DNA from: Rana temporaria
Lineage: Eukaryota; Chordata; Amphibia; Anura; Ranidae
Reading direction: 5' to 3'
DNA length: 64,000 bases
Assembly (NCBI RefSeq): GCF_905171775.1
Contig: NC_053494.1
Location: 194,773,044-194,837,043 of the forward strand
Part shown: positions 12,155 to 24,737 of the stretch, one piece after another
Numbering within the stretch: position 1 is the stretch's first letter
How the letters are laid out: every line of letters starts with the position of its first letter
Translations under genes and position numbers: made by a program
Notes under the pieces: generated by a model
Database searches by the model: none
What the model saw: the letters and a program-made list of their open reading frames with translations, nothing else
Told to the model about the DNA's origin: nothing

Positions 12155-12693
12155 GGGCTCATTAACACTTGCTTCGGCTTCAACACACATTAACGGCTAG
12201 TTTACGCTTGCTTCAAAACAAGGCTTCGGACAGGCTTTTCTAAAGCTCTCTGAACGCTAGTCAAAGCCCCTGTCACTAAACAAAATGGTTACTTTACAGT
12301 CCTGTTTACACCTTTCTTTTGCTTTGCTTTGGCTTTACTTTAAAAATGATACCCCATGTAGATTTAGTGGTGCTTCAAAGCATATTCAAAGCCTCCATAG
12401 AAGTCTATGGCAAAGCTCGATTGAAGCACCACTGAAGCCCCATCAAAGCCTCATGTAGCCTCACTGAAGCCCCACCAAAGCCCCACCAAAGTCTCAACGA
12501 AGCCGCATCTTAACCTCTTCGAGGCTCCACCAAAGCCTCATTGAAAACCCGCCAAAGCCTCATCGAAGCACCAAGCAAAAGCAAGGTAACTGAAAGCTAA
12601 CCATTTTATTTAGTGACAGGAACTTTGACTGGCATTCAGAGAGATTTAACAAAGCGTGTGAAGCCATGTTTTGAAGCAAGTGTAAACTAGCCC
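12155..12693. repeat. Fold-back repeat, GCTTCAAA-rich, copy 1
   Basis: The segment at about 12195-12288 is the inverse of that at about 12600-12692 (CTAGTTTACGCTTGCTTC / GAAGCAAGTGTAAACTAG). The middle consists of degenerate 'aaagcccca(c/t)caaagcc' units. Confidence 0.7.
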
Positions 12694-12747
12694 TAAGAGT
12701 ATTTTCATCTTTGTATCTGATTAAATTACCACTCTCGTCCTGTCTTA

Positions 12748-13184
12748 GGGCTCTTTTACAATTGCTTTGACTTCAACATGCTTTTTTTTTATGTGATTTT
12801 GATGCTTCTGCGATGCTTCTGTGATGCTTCAAGGGGTGCTTCAGAGATGCTTCGGTGTTGCTTTTTTTAAGCTTTAATGAAGCTTGGCAGATGCCCCATG
12901 TGTATGTTGAGATCTCATACCTAAAGCGGAATTAAAGCCTCTTAAAAGCTGCAGGTGCTTTAAGCAAGCTTTGCCATAGACTTCTATGGAGGCTTTGAAG
13001 AAGCTTCAAAGCACCTCTAACGCGACATGGGGTAACATTTTTGAAACAAAGCAAAGCAAACGCAAGGTGTAAACAGGACTGTAAACAAACCATTTTATTT
13101 AGTGACTTGAGCTGCGACTGCCATTCAGAGAGCTTCTACAAAGCGTGTCTGAAGCCTTGTTTTGAAGCAAGTGTAAAGGAGCCC
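12748..13184. repeat. Fold-back repeat, copy 2 of the same family
   Basis: Starts GGGCTCTTTTACAATTGCTT and ends AAGTGTAAAGGAGCCC. The right arm (attttatttagtgac ... cattcagagagc) matches copy 1. A second integration or partial duplication of the same family. Confidence 0.65.
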
Positions 13185-13314
13185 TCATTGATACCTGTCA
13201 TTGAGACAGGAAGCAAGACGGAAATCTATTAGCAGAAACAAAGACTACTTTGAAAACATGGTAAATGTCACAAACCTATCATTCTATTAATTTTTTTTTT
13301 ATTTTTTTTATTAA

Positions 13315-13687
13315 AGCGGAAGTAAACTCTCTTTTACTTTTAGTTTTACTTCCTCTTTTTTTCCCTGCAAAGTAAAAGCATAATGGGAAGCCTACTAGCC
13401 CGTTATGTGCCACTTACCTGCAAACAAAGCCTGTGATATCCCCGCTGTTGGCTGCATCCATCTTCACCCCTCTTCCTTCCGGGACGTGGGCTCCGGCTCT
13501 GGCCGGAGTCATGTGACGTCACTCCCGCGTGCATGCACGCGGGAGCCGCCAGTCACGGCACAAGCCCCTTAGAAACAGCACGATTGTGCCATTTTTTCAT
13601 TGCGCATGCGCCAATGAATTTAGTGCAAGCGTACATGATATAGGCTTACCTGTAGGTAAAAGCGATGTAACTAGGTTTACAATCACT
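13315..13687. repeat. TTAA-flanked MITE (AGCGGAAGTAAA ends)
   Basis: TTAA at 13311-13314 and 13688-13691. Interior 'gacgtcactcccgcg' and 'ggctccggctctggccgg' blocks are shared with 6862 and 21744. The ends are more diverged than at 6862. Confidence 0.7.
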
Positions 13688-14689
13688 TTAATCTGTCTGT
13701 CCATATTGCAGGTTTTTTTTTTTGTCATAATAAATATGCTCAGTGGAGAAACAGATGGAAATAAAAAACAACCAACTACTTTTCTTCAAAGTGGAATCTC
13801 AAGGTATTGTCTGATGATCTGTTTTAAGTTCCTATTGACTGTTCATTGAACTTTTTGAGCTTAGATATTGTTGTTGCAAAGTTACCGACTAGCGCTATTT
13901 CATATGCAAGTACTAAGTTCTGGGGTGAAATAAAGTTGATATTTATGATGTAACAGCTAAATGCTGTAGATAAGACAATGTGCACAGTGTCAAAGCATAT
14001 AAGCAAACTCAAAGAAGGATACACCAAGGGGATTTCTGATACATCTGACCAAGAGGCCACTGACTGCTTCTATCATACATACAGTACATCAAAAAACCTT
14101 TTGGATCAAACAAGAGTTCTTTTTTTCCCTAGATTACTTTGACATGAATAGTGGTATTAATTGAAGGTGAAGTCCTTTAATATGTGACAGTACTTAAGAT
14201 CAGTAAAGATCTTTAAACCAGTGAAAGCAGAACTCCAGACAAAAATTTGTAAGTCAGCTTTAGCTGAAGTTTTTAACTTCAATCCAGAGATTTTCCAGGC
14301 ATTACATTTTTCTGCTGCTAGATGTCCTCAGTCTGATGGCATAATCATTTAACCCAGTTCCTCTGAGCCCAGGGCATCTGGGATCTGTCCTAGCATCTCT
14401 CTGTCACTCGGCTCTCTCTTCCTTCTCCTCCTGCCTCTCATGGCATTTTCTGTGGAAGTGTGGCGGCACTATGTTGGGAGTCTGGGCCGCTCCATCATCC
14501 CTCTTTGATCGGGTCATTGCCACTGTATATCTGTTCGGGTGACCTGGCGGTAGATGCGGCGGGCTCTGAGGAGTGTGTAGAGCGAACGGGGCACAGGAGA
14601 GGCGAGGCAATGAGCAGGGGAGTGGATCAATGTGCAGATTGTCCACAGGAGCTCAGAGAAGTCGGTCTTCTCACATGCCACGCTTGACT

Positions 14690-14993
14690 CCGCCCCCCCC
14701 TCGGTGGCCAATACGATTGTTTCTCCTCTTGACCTATCGGGTCTCAGGACCTGCTTCCTGATTGGCCGGGAGGAGAATCAGGAAGACAATAGTGAATATT
14801 AATTCGCTATTGTCACACAACTGGGTGGGTTTAGGGTGCAGAGCACCACCCTTTTTTAAAGCCAATTATGTGCTTCTAAAAAAATAAAACATTGTAATCC
14901 ATGCGTCCGGCACCCTGAATGTAGATAAGGGGGCCGGGTACATGAATTAAGGGGGGCGTCGCCCCTGTGCCCCCTATGGGCGGGTCGCCACTG
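14690..14993. repeat. hAT-like repeat fragment
   Basis: Ends in GGGTCGCCACTG, the inverse of a CAGTGGCGACCC hAT-type terminus. The stretch TCAGGA..CTTCCTGA.TGGCCGGGAGG and CTATTGTCACACAACTG recur at 28690-28800. The left boundary is not resolved. Confidence 0.5.
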
Positions 14994-14996
14994 TGC

Positions 14997-16310
14997 AAGA
15001 CATTTTGTGAATTGCACTCAAGCAACCCCCTGTGGTTACTATTCAGTCACTCAGCTCGGGATCCAGGAGACAGAGGTGATCGCTGTAGTAGTGGCAGCTA
15101 CTAAAGTGATTCTCTGCTTCCACAGTGGTCCCACAGGTATGGAAATGTTAATACTTGCATTGGTCAAAGCTGAGTTAATTTAACTATGCAATAAAATCTA
15201 TACCTGGAGTTTAGCTTAAAGAGGAACTACAGTCATTTAAACTAATTTAAAAAGCAGCATTTTCAAATACTGTAGCTGATGACTTTTAAAAAAGACATTC
15301 CAGGAGTCCAGCGCTGTCATCACCCAGGCCAGTCCCTGCCACCACCATCTTGATTGTGGGAAGTAGTCTGTGACAGTCCATTGTTTCACAGCGTCTCCTC
15401 ACTGTGCATGTGGTAGACACATCTGGTACCCACTCCCTCCTTCCAAAAAAAAAAAAAACTGCAATGATGGTAGTATGGGCAGAACTTATCATTTTAGGTG
15501 AAGTTCTGCTTTTGTTAGCAACTAGAATTACTGCTGAGCTCCAAACACTTAACCCTTGTGACCTGGGAGATCATTATGCTTGTGTGGTAGTAGATGTATT
15601 TTTTTGTGAGTTATGTTATTCCAAACTGCAGTTGAAGGGCATGACCACCCACTTCTATTAAGCAAAAGAAAAGAGACAGTTCACAAGCGAAATTACAGAG
15701 CAACCTGGCTACACTGCAGCAGCACTGTTGCTCTTAGCTCCCAACTTTCTGGCTTAGTTGCAGTACCTTACTACACAGGCCCACTCCTGGCCTCTAAATA
15801 GTGTTCTCCAATCCCCCCCCCAAACCCAGAGCTTGCTCACTCATCCAGAAACTTCCAGAACCCCTCCAGCCCCTTGGACTCGCTGGCAGCCTCAGTTTTC
15901 CTAGTCTGCCAAACTATCTCTTGGTCTCCCAGACTCACACAGCTGTCCCAACTTTCCCAGTCCCGTAGCAAGGAATTTCCCCTAACATGGGGTGTAGTCT
16001 CCAGTAGGAACACACAGCTGACAGGGCTATGTTTTTAAATGGGAGCTCTGACCTATCCTCAGGCTTGGCTTTTAATGACCCTGCACCCCTGTATACTCAC
16101 ACAGACTTCCACAAAACCTGGGCACAGGATTGAAGCTTCCATTCCACCCAACACACTTTGGAACCTTCAAACTCATGTCCCGATCCTGAATTACAAAACC
16201 CATAACAAATATTCTGGAGCGAGACAGAAAAAATATTGCGTATACCATATGTGAAATAAAAATAAAAAACAGCAGCGTCTCAAAAATGTCATACAACATC
16301 AAACATGCAA
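14997..16310. other. No gene recognised
   Basis: Contains 'ttaaagaggaactacagtc' (about 15216), a start motif of TTAA-type repeats, without a clear right end. Otherwise unassigned. Confidence 0.3.
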
Positions 16311-16314
16311 ATAA

Positions 16315-16715
16315 AAAGAAAGGAGTCGCGCTAAATGATACACAGTGAATAGTTGGCCACTAAGTGACGTGAGCACAATTCTGATAAAAATATATGTTCA
16401 GTGCATCAAAAACAGTCCAGAACATAAAATAATTACAAAAAGGAGAAGTAAAAAAATATATGTATATGAGAATAAACAGTCCATTCAAGGCACAACAGGA
16501 AGAAGTGAGTCCCAAGTGTGAAACAAATCCACATATGTTGTGATCGACGAACAGGAGACCTCCACCAACAAGAAACACAGACCCTTACCAGAGTCTAAGA
16601 TCTCTATGAGATCAATTGATCTTAGACTCTGGTAAGGGTCTGTGTTTCTTGTTGGTCACGTCACTTAGTGGCCAACTATTCACTGTGTATAATTTAGCGG
16701 GACTCCTTTCTTTTT
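16315..16715. repeat. Double fold-back element
   Basis: Outer arms 16315-16372 and 16657-16715 are inverse (AGGAGTCGCGCTAAATGATA...). A second inverted pair inside (16565-16655) has long arms around GATCTCTATGAGATC. The whole unit could form a branched cruciform. Confidence 0.7.
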
Positions 16716-17019
16716 AAATAATCTGGAGCGTCTCAAATTGCAACTTTGAGAATCCTGTGCCATTTGTATATCTATTTCTTAAACTCAGATCATGGCAGGT
16801 CCTTTCATTGTCAAACCCTAACCCCTAACTCTTAACCACAAAATGTATTTTATCCCTACTCCTGTTATTAACTTAATCACTTCTGTACTTTCCCTGCTAC
16901 TCTGAAGGCAGCAATGATGAAAGCTTCTGGTTCCAAGTCCAAGATCTTAGCACTAAGAATCACTGATTCAAAATACTCTATGGCAAACATTTGTGGAAAA
17001 CTGAGCATGACGCTTGTTA

Positions 17020-17440
17020 TATGACCAAAAGTATGTAAACACACCTCCCTGATTGCTTAGTTTCCTGTGAAAAATAAACTTAATTCTACAGCATACCAAA
17101 ACATTTTAGGGCGATTTGGGGGAAAAGGTCCCTTTCTACCCCAGCATGGCTGTGTCCTGTTGTACAAAGCCAGCTTCATTATAAAATAGTTTGATGGATT
17201 TGGTGTGAAGGAACTCAAGTGGCCTTCACAGAATCCTGACCTCAACCCTACTGAACACCCTTGGGATGAATTGAAAGGGCAATTGTGATCCAGGTCTTCT
17301 GATCCAAAATCAGTAGCTGACCTCAAAAATGCTCTGCTTTCTGAACTCCATATTAATGGTTTTGAAATAGGATGTCCAACAAGCTCATAAAAGTGTAGTG
17401 ATTAGGGAAAGTCCAGAAAGTTTTGGCCATATAGTATATA
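17020..17440 (+). pseudogene. Tc1/mariner transposase relic
   Basis: Conceptual translation of the plus strand gives QNPDLNPTEHPWDELKGQL followed by a stop and then KSVADLKNALL, matching the conserved C-terminal part of Tc1-type DD34E transposases. Outer sequence ATATGACCAAAAGTATGTAAACAC and ...TTTTGGCCATATAGTATA are decayed inverted ends. Internal stops and frame changes make it dead. The N-terminal half is missing. Confidence 0.75.
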
Positions 17441-18332
17441 TTGCATATATCAAATTGTAATACTACATGTTTATCAATGAACACTATAACTATTATATTT
17501 ATTTTAGAAAATTGATGTGGAATTTATGTTTGGATGACCTCTGCATGGATTTTTCATCTCAAATCATCAGTTAAGCTTGTTTTTTATTTCCTACGACTAT
17601 GGTATCTCACTTGAAAGCTTATCTGTCTCTGAGACCTGAAAGCCATGATAGAATCAAAAACCATGCAATATAGACTTCATCTCTACATATTTATGTACCC
17701 TTATGTAAGACAAAGTCTTATTTTGTTTCCAGTTTACTGAGAATCCTCTATATCCCCCTTGTTGTTACTCACAGTAGTACATAACTCAGGGCAAAGTAAT
17801 GCAGAATTGATGTTCATGCAGGATTAGCCATGCTTGGTATGATGAGGCATGGCATGTGGCACAAGGGTGAAATCACCCAGCTACAAATAGCAATGAGAGC
17901 CTTTGGAATATAAATTATATTGTGAGTTTTCCTGTGTTTGAAGGAATATCTAACACTGCAGATTTTTTTAATGTCCTTTTGAAACATTGCTTTCATTCAC
18001 ATGTCATCTTTCACAATCATCAGCCGTATTTCCTAGGCACCCATGTCTTTGAAAAAGATCTAAATTCAGTATGTAAAAATAAAAAAGTAAATTTGTAATG
18101 TCAATGTACAAGACTTATGATTTATGACAGCTGGCATAATAAAGTGTATTGTGCCAGTTTGTGTGCCCACAAAGACCTCTAAAAAGCCAAGACTGCTAAC
18201 ATAAGGTCTGAGGAAAGGGACATCCAAAAAAAAACAGAAAAAAAAAAACAGAAATTCAAACCCTTCCCCACTTTGCTGTTTTTTTTTATTTCCTAAATTC
18301 TCATTGGGAACATTTCCCCTCAGTTCCTATTT
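17441..18332. other. No gene recognised
   Basis: AT-rich DNA with short A runs near 18220-18255. Nothing identified. Confidence 0.3.
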
Positions 18333-20338
18333 GATATAGTTACATGGTAGGTAAGGTTGAATAAGGACAATAGTCCATCAAGTTAAACCTATGTAGGTGT
18401 ACGTGTGTCAGTGGCGATAATGATTTCCCCTTTCTCTGTATGTTTTGTTCTATAAGATGCTTGTCCAATCGTTTTTTAAAACTTCCAATGCTCCCTGCTG
18501 ATACCACCAATTGTAGAAGAGAGTTCCACATTCTTACCGTCCTGACAGTGAAAACCCCCTGCACAGCTTAAGGTTAAACCGCTTCTCCTCCAATCTCATT
18601 GTGTGGCCCCCATGTCCTCTTACACCCCAAGAGACTGAATAGGTTTTTTCCTATGCTTAGATCACCATTGAGGTATTTTTAAATCACAATCATGTCCCCT
18701 CTCAAGCGTCTTTTCTCCAGCGAGAATATATTTAGTGCTTGTAATGACTCCTCGTATTGAGGTCCTCCCGTCCCCGTATTAATTGAGTTGCCGAACCATT
18801 GAGATGTGGCCGGACCAGAGTTTTATAAAGTGGCAGGATTATAGTTTTATCTCTGGAGTATATCCCCTTTTTTATGCATGCTACTATTCTGCTGGCTTTG
18901 GTTGCTGCAGCTTGACATTGCATGCTATTGTTCAGTCTGTCTTCCACTAGGACCCCCTTGACTCCCCCAGAGGTCCTACCCCCAGTGAGTAGTTTGTGTT
19001 TATGTTCTTAGCCCCCAAGTGCATCATTTTTTATTTCTCCACATTAAACCTCATTTGCCATGTAGTTGCCCACTCCATTATTTTGTTCGGGTCTTTCTGA
19101 AAAATTTCTATATCCTGATGTGAAGTTATCGCCCTGGTTAATTTTGTATTGTTCGCAAAAACTGAGATTGAGCTATGTATGCCTTCCTCTATGTCACATA
19201 TGGATAAATTAAACAGAATTGGTCCCAAGAGAGAGCCTTGTGGTACCCCACTTATTACACCAGACCAGTCTGAGCAGTGGCGGCCCATCCTCTAGGGGCA
19301 CACGGGCACCATCCCCCATCCATGTGCCTGGTCCCCTGATCTACATACAGGACTATGGATTTCAATGGGGGGCATGTTTTTTTGAAGCACATGATTAGAG
19401 CCAGAGGCCACCTAGATGGGGTAAGTGCCAGACCGGCAGATAGCGGGCAGGGGGGGGAAGGAAGGGGAGGTAGTGCTTCTGCCAGATGTCTGGGGGGAGG
19501 TATTTGTTTGTCCCCCCCCCCCAAAAAAAAACCAGCCGCAACTGAATCTGAGTACAAATTTTTTATAATTTCCTTTAGACGCGCCACTGTAACCAGTTTT
19601 CTATCCAAGAACAAATCTTTTGGTCCATGTCTGTAGACCTCAGCTTGTTGATTAAGCATTTATGGTGAACTGTATTGAATTCTTAGCAAAATCCAGATAC
19701 GCCACATCCACAGGCCTCCCCCTATCTAGATGGGAGCTCACTTCCTCATAAAATGTTAACAGATTGCAGGAATGACTCTTCATAAACCCATGCTGATTAC
19801 TACTAATGATACAGTTTTCATCAGCAAATTATTGGATATAGTCCCTTATCATCCCCTCCAATAATTTACCTACTATTGATGTTAGTCTGACCGACCTGTA
19901 ATTTCCAGGAATATGTCTCTGTCCTTTTTTGAATATTGGTACACATTGGCTTTTCTCCAATCAGCTGGTACAATTCCTGTCAGCATGCTGTCTGCAAAGA
20001 TTAGGAACAGGGGTCTAGCTATAACCGGACTGAGTTCTTTGAGGACTCTCGGGTGTAAGCCTTCTGGTCCTTGTGATTTATTTGTGTTAAGCTTATTTGT
20101 GTCTATCCTTGAATCCAACCTCTGTTGGCCACGAGGCTACATCATGTGATGTGTTACTGAGAATATTGTTGTGGTCAATACACCCCTCCTTTTCCTGTGT
20201 AAAAACTGAGGAGAAGAAAGCATTTAGTACAGTTGCCTTCTCTGTGTCCTCTGTAATCATCCTCCCTTCATCGTCTTTAATTTGGGAAATGTGTTCTGAT
20301 ATGATCATTTTCAAATTAAAAGAAAATGAGAGCACAAA
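18333..20338 (-). pseudogene. CR1-type LINE, 3' part of ORF2, dead
   Basis: Minus-strand pieces in order read EKATVLNAFFSSVF (about 20250), NTNKSQGPEGLHPRVLKEL (about 20060), SGVPQGSLLGPILFNL (about 19240), FANNTKLTRAI (about 19145), ILPLYKTLVRPHL (about 18830) and MWNSLLQLVV...SFKKRLDKHL (about 18480). This is the reverse transcriptase order of chicken-repeat 1 type non-LTR elements. The catalytic F/YADD motif has become FANN, and several stops and frameshifts occur. The 3' tail (ATAGTTACATGGTAGGTAAG) at about 18336 resembles the common CR1/L2-type 3' end. A hAT-like insertion interrupts it at 19275-19589. Confidence 0.85.
19275..19589. mobile_element. hAT-like MITE inserted in the CR1 element
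   Basis: Ends CAGTGGCGGC and GCGCCACTG are inverted and match hAT-type termini. It splits the CR1 reverse transcriptase region. No perfect 8-bp duplication was found; ACCAGTCT (19264) and ACCAGTTT (19592) are similar and lie just outside. Confidence 0.6.
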
Positions 20339-21025
20339 AATAAAAAGTTGACAGAGGCTCCTATTCTTTTTTTTCTGGATATGGGTTTTGAAATAATAGA
20401 TGGCAAGAATTACAGAGTCTCAGCCTAGAGAATGTTTCCATTTCTCTCTCGGTACTAATAAAATAAAAATATGACTGCAATAGCCTGTGGTTTAATTCTC
20501 ATTGATGTTAAATCTTACCAATGAATGTCATAGATAATATGATCAAATCAAGACAGACAAGTACAAAGTGTTATTACTGCCTAAGTGGGGTAATACAACA
20601 AAAGACGCTGTAATGTTGCCGTGACCTTCAAATCAATGATGGTGGCAGATTACAATGAAAACTATGGTTTTTATTTAAAACCTAAAATTAATTTTAAACG
20701 TGATCATTTCAAATAATGAATGTGTTCTACAGAAGCTAAGCTAAATGACTTTGACAAATAAGTAATTTTTTTATTGTTTTACTTCTAGGTTTTATGTTAA
20801 TTTGAAAGCCAACTTTTATGTAATAGAGGAAAAATATATATATATAAAAAGTATGTTCAGCTATTAATTCCAACCCTGCAGGAACTGAAAAACATATTTA
20901 CGAGATAATCATGAGTAGGCAGGCATAGAATTGGTATATTATACAATGTATTGAAAAAACACCTAATGCTGAACTCAGATATGAAATATACAAATTAAAG
21001 GCAAAACTGTTTTTAATTTTGCCTC
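20339..21025. other. No gene recognised
   Basis: AT-rich sequence with a short TA run near 20835. Nothing identified. Confidence 0.3.
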
Positions 21026-21190
21026 GAATAAAGGCTGGTCAGGGTTTTTTTTTTATTTATTTTTTTTGCCATTTGTGTCCCATTTGGGAGATTTGCCTTC
21101 ACTTCCTGTCCCTAGAATAAAGGCTGGTAAGGGTTTTCTTATTTTGCCATTTGTGTCCCATTTGGGAGATTTGCCTTCACTTCCTGTCCC
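21026..21190. repeat. Tandem duplication of an ~85-bp unit
   Basis: GAATAAAGGCTGGT(C/A)AGGG ... CACTTCCTGTCCC occurs twice in a row, starting at 21026 and 21115. The copies differ mainly in the T-rich run. Confidence 0.85.
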
Positions 21191-21743
21191 ATAGCCAAAA
21201 CAGGAAGTAAGAGGAAGTCCCCCAAAACTGAAACTAAAACTGGTATCCCCATTGGAAAATTTGACTCTATTACTTTCGGTCATCAAACCAAAATTTGGGA
21301 ATTTTATTTTACTTTCACTTTTGAAGATAGTGGTAACTGGGGCAAATAGAGAGGGAGCAGACAACAACAAAAACCTGACAGGTGTTCTAATCCATCTCCA
21401 CTCTGTCCAAAAATAATAAGAAAATGCTTTTAGGTGCACTTTTTAATGCAGTGCTGTGTTAATTAATAGATGATTTTTTTTTTTTTGCAGGCATAAGTAA
21501 GTATCTGAATTTAACCTTGTATCAGCCTTTTGCAATTCCCCATACAGCAGAGCTCAAACTAAGTGTAAGGGAGAATCATGACAAAGTATCAGCCATCTGT
21601 GCTACAGTGTTTATACAGGTATACTAAGAAGGGACATGCTGACAGGTAAGGAGAACAGAGAGATGAACTCATTATTCTGCTGCTTCTCTTTCGCTGTCCA
21701 ATCACAGGCCACGGAAGGGAAAAGCCCTGTAAGTGTTACTTAA

Positions 21744-22207
21744 AGTGGTTGCAAACCCTTACAGACCACTTTCACCTACAGGTAAGCCTAGATTAAGGCT
21801 TACCTGTAGATGCTGGAAATATCTCCTAAACCTCCACGGTTTAGGAGATATTTACAATTCCCCATACGCCGATGTCTACTGCTCATGCGTCAAAGTATTC
21901 AGCGCATGCACACTTTAGAAAGGACATGCTTAGCCATTTCTAGCTGGGTCATGCCATGAGGGGCGGCTCCCATGCGGGAGTGATGTCACGCGACTCCGGC
22001 CAGTCACAGAGCCGGAGTTCGTGGCCCCGGAAGGAAGAGGGATGAAGATGGATACTTCCTGCAACAGGGGACAGCAGTGGCATCACAGGCTTCGTTTTTA
22101 GGTAAGTGACACATAATAGGCGACTATGCGATACATAGTCACCCATTATGCTTTACCTTTGCAGGGAAACAAAGAGGAAGTAAAACCCATCATGGTTTAC
22201 TTTCTTT
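21744..22207. repeat. TTAA-flanked MITE, related to 6862
   Basis: TTAA at 21740-21743 and 22208-22211. Starts AGTGGTTGCAAACCC. Shares taaggcttacctgtag, atatctcctaaacc and cgactccggccagtcac with 6862/13315. Confidence 0.75.
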
Positions 22208-22947
22208 TTAAAATATATCTGAAGCCAGAACTTTTTTAAATAGAGTTGTAAGGGATTAAAAGCTATGCCAGGTTTTCATTTTTAATTACAAAATAAAGGA
22301 TAGAAATACAATTCTAAGAATAAAAGTCCTGAATAATATTTTATTTGATGTAGCCAAGGAAATCAAATGTGTTTTAGGAGATCTGTACTGAGTAATATTA
22401 TGAGAAGCCCACATGATCTATTGGTGACACTCCTGTCGGGTCAGCAATAGATCACCTGTGCTACTGATAATATTATCTGGTCCAGATCTGATTTTCTTGA
22501 ACTCAGTCAGCCCAGAAGAAGGGAGATTTTTACAACCCCAAAATTGTGTTGGCTTTTCCTTGGCGACCTCAAATAAAATATATTTCTAGACTTTTCTATG
22601 TGGAGCGACCCTCATATCCTTTATTCTGTATTTAAGGTTTCCCTATGGACCATGCACAAAATTGCTGGGATATATAGAGCTGCCAGCCAAACTCCAATAC
22701 AAAGATTTATTGTCTTTTAAATATGTATTGAGTGAGTCGGCGCTGCATATTACTTTATTAATAACTTGATTTATCACTAAGACTTGTATTCTTGTCTGGT
22801 CTGTGTCCTGTCTGGGAGATTCAACCACTCTGATGATTGAAAGTGATGGGAAATCCAAATTTGTGAGTTGTCACCAGAGCAGAGACAGGGATAATTTTTC
22901 CAAATGCGGCACTTGACAACTCATGAAGAGGGAGGTTCCCTGACTTT
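22208..22947. other. No gene recognised
   Basis: AT-rich sequence. Nothing identified. Confidence 0.3.
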
Positions 22948-23449
22948 GGGGTGGATTTGCTAAAGGCAAATAGACTACTGTGCACTCTGAAAGAGCATTC
23001 TGTCTAGACCAGTGGTCTCCAAACTGCAGCTCAAGGGCTGGATGCGGCCCTTTGCTTGCCTTTATTCAGCCCTTGGTGCACTATTCCTATCACTGACGCT
23101 ATCGAGGGGGCACTGTTCCCCCCACACTGACACCAATGATGGGGCATTATTCCTCTCACTGACACCAATGATTGCACATCATTCCTCCCACTGACACCAA
23201 TGATGGGGCGCTATTCCTCTCACTGACACCAATGATTGCACACCATTTCTCCCACTGACACCAATGATGGGGCACTATTCCTCCCACTTTGCAATAAATA
23301 CCAATCACATAATGGAGGGGAAAAAATGCATTTTGCTTGCTCGTGAATAGATGATGAAAATCTGCAGAGCTTTACTATGCAAATCCAGTGGCAAAGTGCA
23401 ATTTCCCTTTCAAAGTAAACAGCCTATTTGCCTCTGGTAAATCAACCCC
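22948..23449. repeat. GGGGTTGATTTAC-type inverted-repeat element, interrupted
   Basis: Ends GGGGTGGATTTGC and GGTAAATCAACCCC are inverted, with CTATTTGCC / GGCAAATAG just inside. TGACTT flanks both sides. A second repeat (from 23010) is inserted within. The same ends occur at 29958-30124. Confidence 0.65.
23010..23290. repeat. CAGTGGTCTCCAAACTG repeat with ~31-bp minisatellite
   Basis: Starts with CAGTGGTCTCCAAACTGCAG, a hAT-like terminus. From about 23090 it contains roughly six units of 'ctcactgacaccaatgatgg'-type sequence, period about 31-32 bp. The right end is unclear. Confidence 0.6.
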
Positions 23450-23989
23450 AATGACTTTAAGAATATAGCACCATTTTAATAAGGGGAATAAACATTGTGC
23501 AAGATGGCTGAGGTTTTTGTTTATGTAGAAATAAACAAGATATTTCTATTTTTAACTGCAATTTGTAGTTTTGAGAAATTCCCAATTCAATACTAAACCA
23601 TATTTGCTTACCTAATCATTACTAAATTCAGAAACATTCACAGTAAAAATCTGAGACTTCACCAAATGTATGCTTGTGTATTGTCTAGAGAAAAGCAATT
23701 GAGTTATTTGGAAAGAAAAATGTTCAGACTTTTCAGTCATTCGGAAATTCGGTAATCGGTATTCCTGCTAATGACTGGAAAACCCAGTGTGCACTGTGCT
23801 TTCGGCAAAGCATAAGCACAACAGAGTCAGCTTGTACGAGAAACCTTGGAGGGAAGCTGCCGTACTTTTACATCAGGGCTGCATACAGTATCACTTCCGG
23901 GAGAGGCATGTCATTGGAATTGAATACATTTTGGCTACACTGCTCTGGAACATGTATAGTACTCAGTAGTCAGAACATTTTCATAGATA

Positions 23990-24737
23990 CACTATATTGC
24001 CAAAAGTATTGGGACGTCTGCCTTTACACGCACATGACATTTAATGGCATCCCAGTCTTTGTCGATAGGGTTCAATGTTGAATTGGCCCACCCTTTGCCA
24101 TTTTAAACAGCTTCAGTTCTTCTAGGAAAGACTGTCCACAAGGTTTAGGAGTGTGCCACCCCAAACTTACTTATCCATGTCTTTATGGACCTTGCTTTGT
24201 GCACTGGTCAAAATCATTTGGTGGAGGGGGGGTTATGGTGTGGGGTTGTTTTTCAGATGTTGTGGTTGGCCCCTTAGTTCCAGTGAAGGGAACTCTTAAG
24301 GAATCAGCATACCAAGACATTTGGATAATTTCATACTCCCAACTTTGTGGGAACAGTTTGGGGGAAGCCCCTTCCTGTTCCAACATGACTGCGTACCAGT
24401 GCACAAAGCAAGGTCCATAAAGACATGGATGAGCAAGTGGAGGAACTTGACTGGCTTGCACATAGGCCTGACCTCAACCCGATACAACATCTTTGGAATG
24501 AATTAGAGTGGATACTGCGAGCCAGGCCTCACAAATATACGCTTCTGGAATAATGGTCAAACATTCCCATAGACACACTCCTAAACCTTGTGGACAGCCT
24601 TCCCAGAAGAGTTGAAGCTGTTATATCTGTAAAGGGTGGGCCAACTCAATATAGAACCCTATGGACTAATACTGGGATGCCTTTAAAGTTCATGCGCATT
24701 TAAAGGCAGTCGTTCCAATATTTTTGGCAATATAGTG
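23990..24737. mobile_element. Fold-back Tc1 derivative
   Basis: Ends CACTATATTGCCAAAAGTAT and ATATTTTTGGCAATATAGTG are Tc1-type inverted repeats, with TA on the left. Translation of 24200-24300 gives VMVWGCFSDVVVGPLVPVKG and of about 24380 FQHDCVPVHKARSIKTW, both from the Tc1 transposase catalytic region. The left arm also carries inverse copies of right-arm transposase sequence (24176-24208 versus 24397-24429; 24124-24155 versus 24570-24600). It is therefore a rearranged, non-functional fold-back copy. Confidence 0.8.

Noticed and set aside
11407..12186. 259-aa minus-strand open frame rich in Ser, Pro, Leu, Phe
   Set aside because: It is the complement of the purine tract. Low complexity with no stops because of base composition; other frames are open too.
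23090..23289. CRISPR-like array
   Set aside because: Units are contiguous tandem repeats without unique spacers, and this is eukaryotic DNA.
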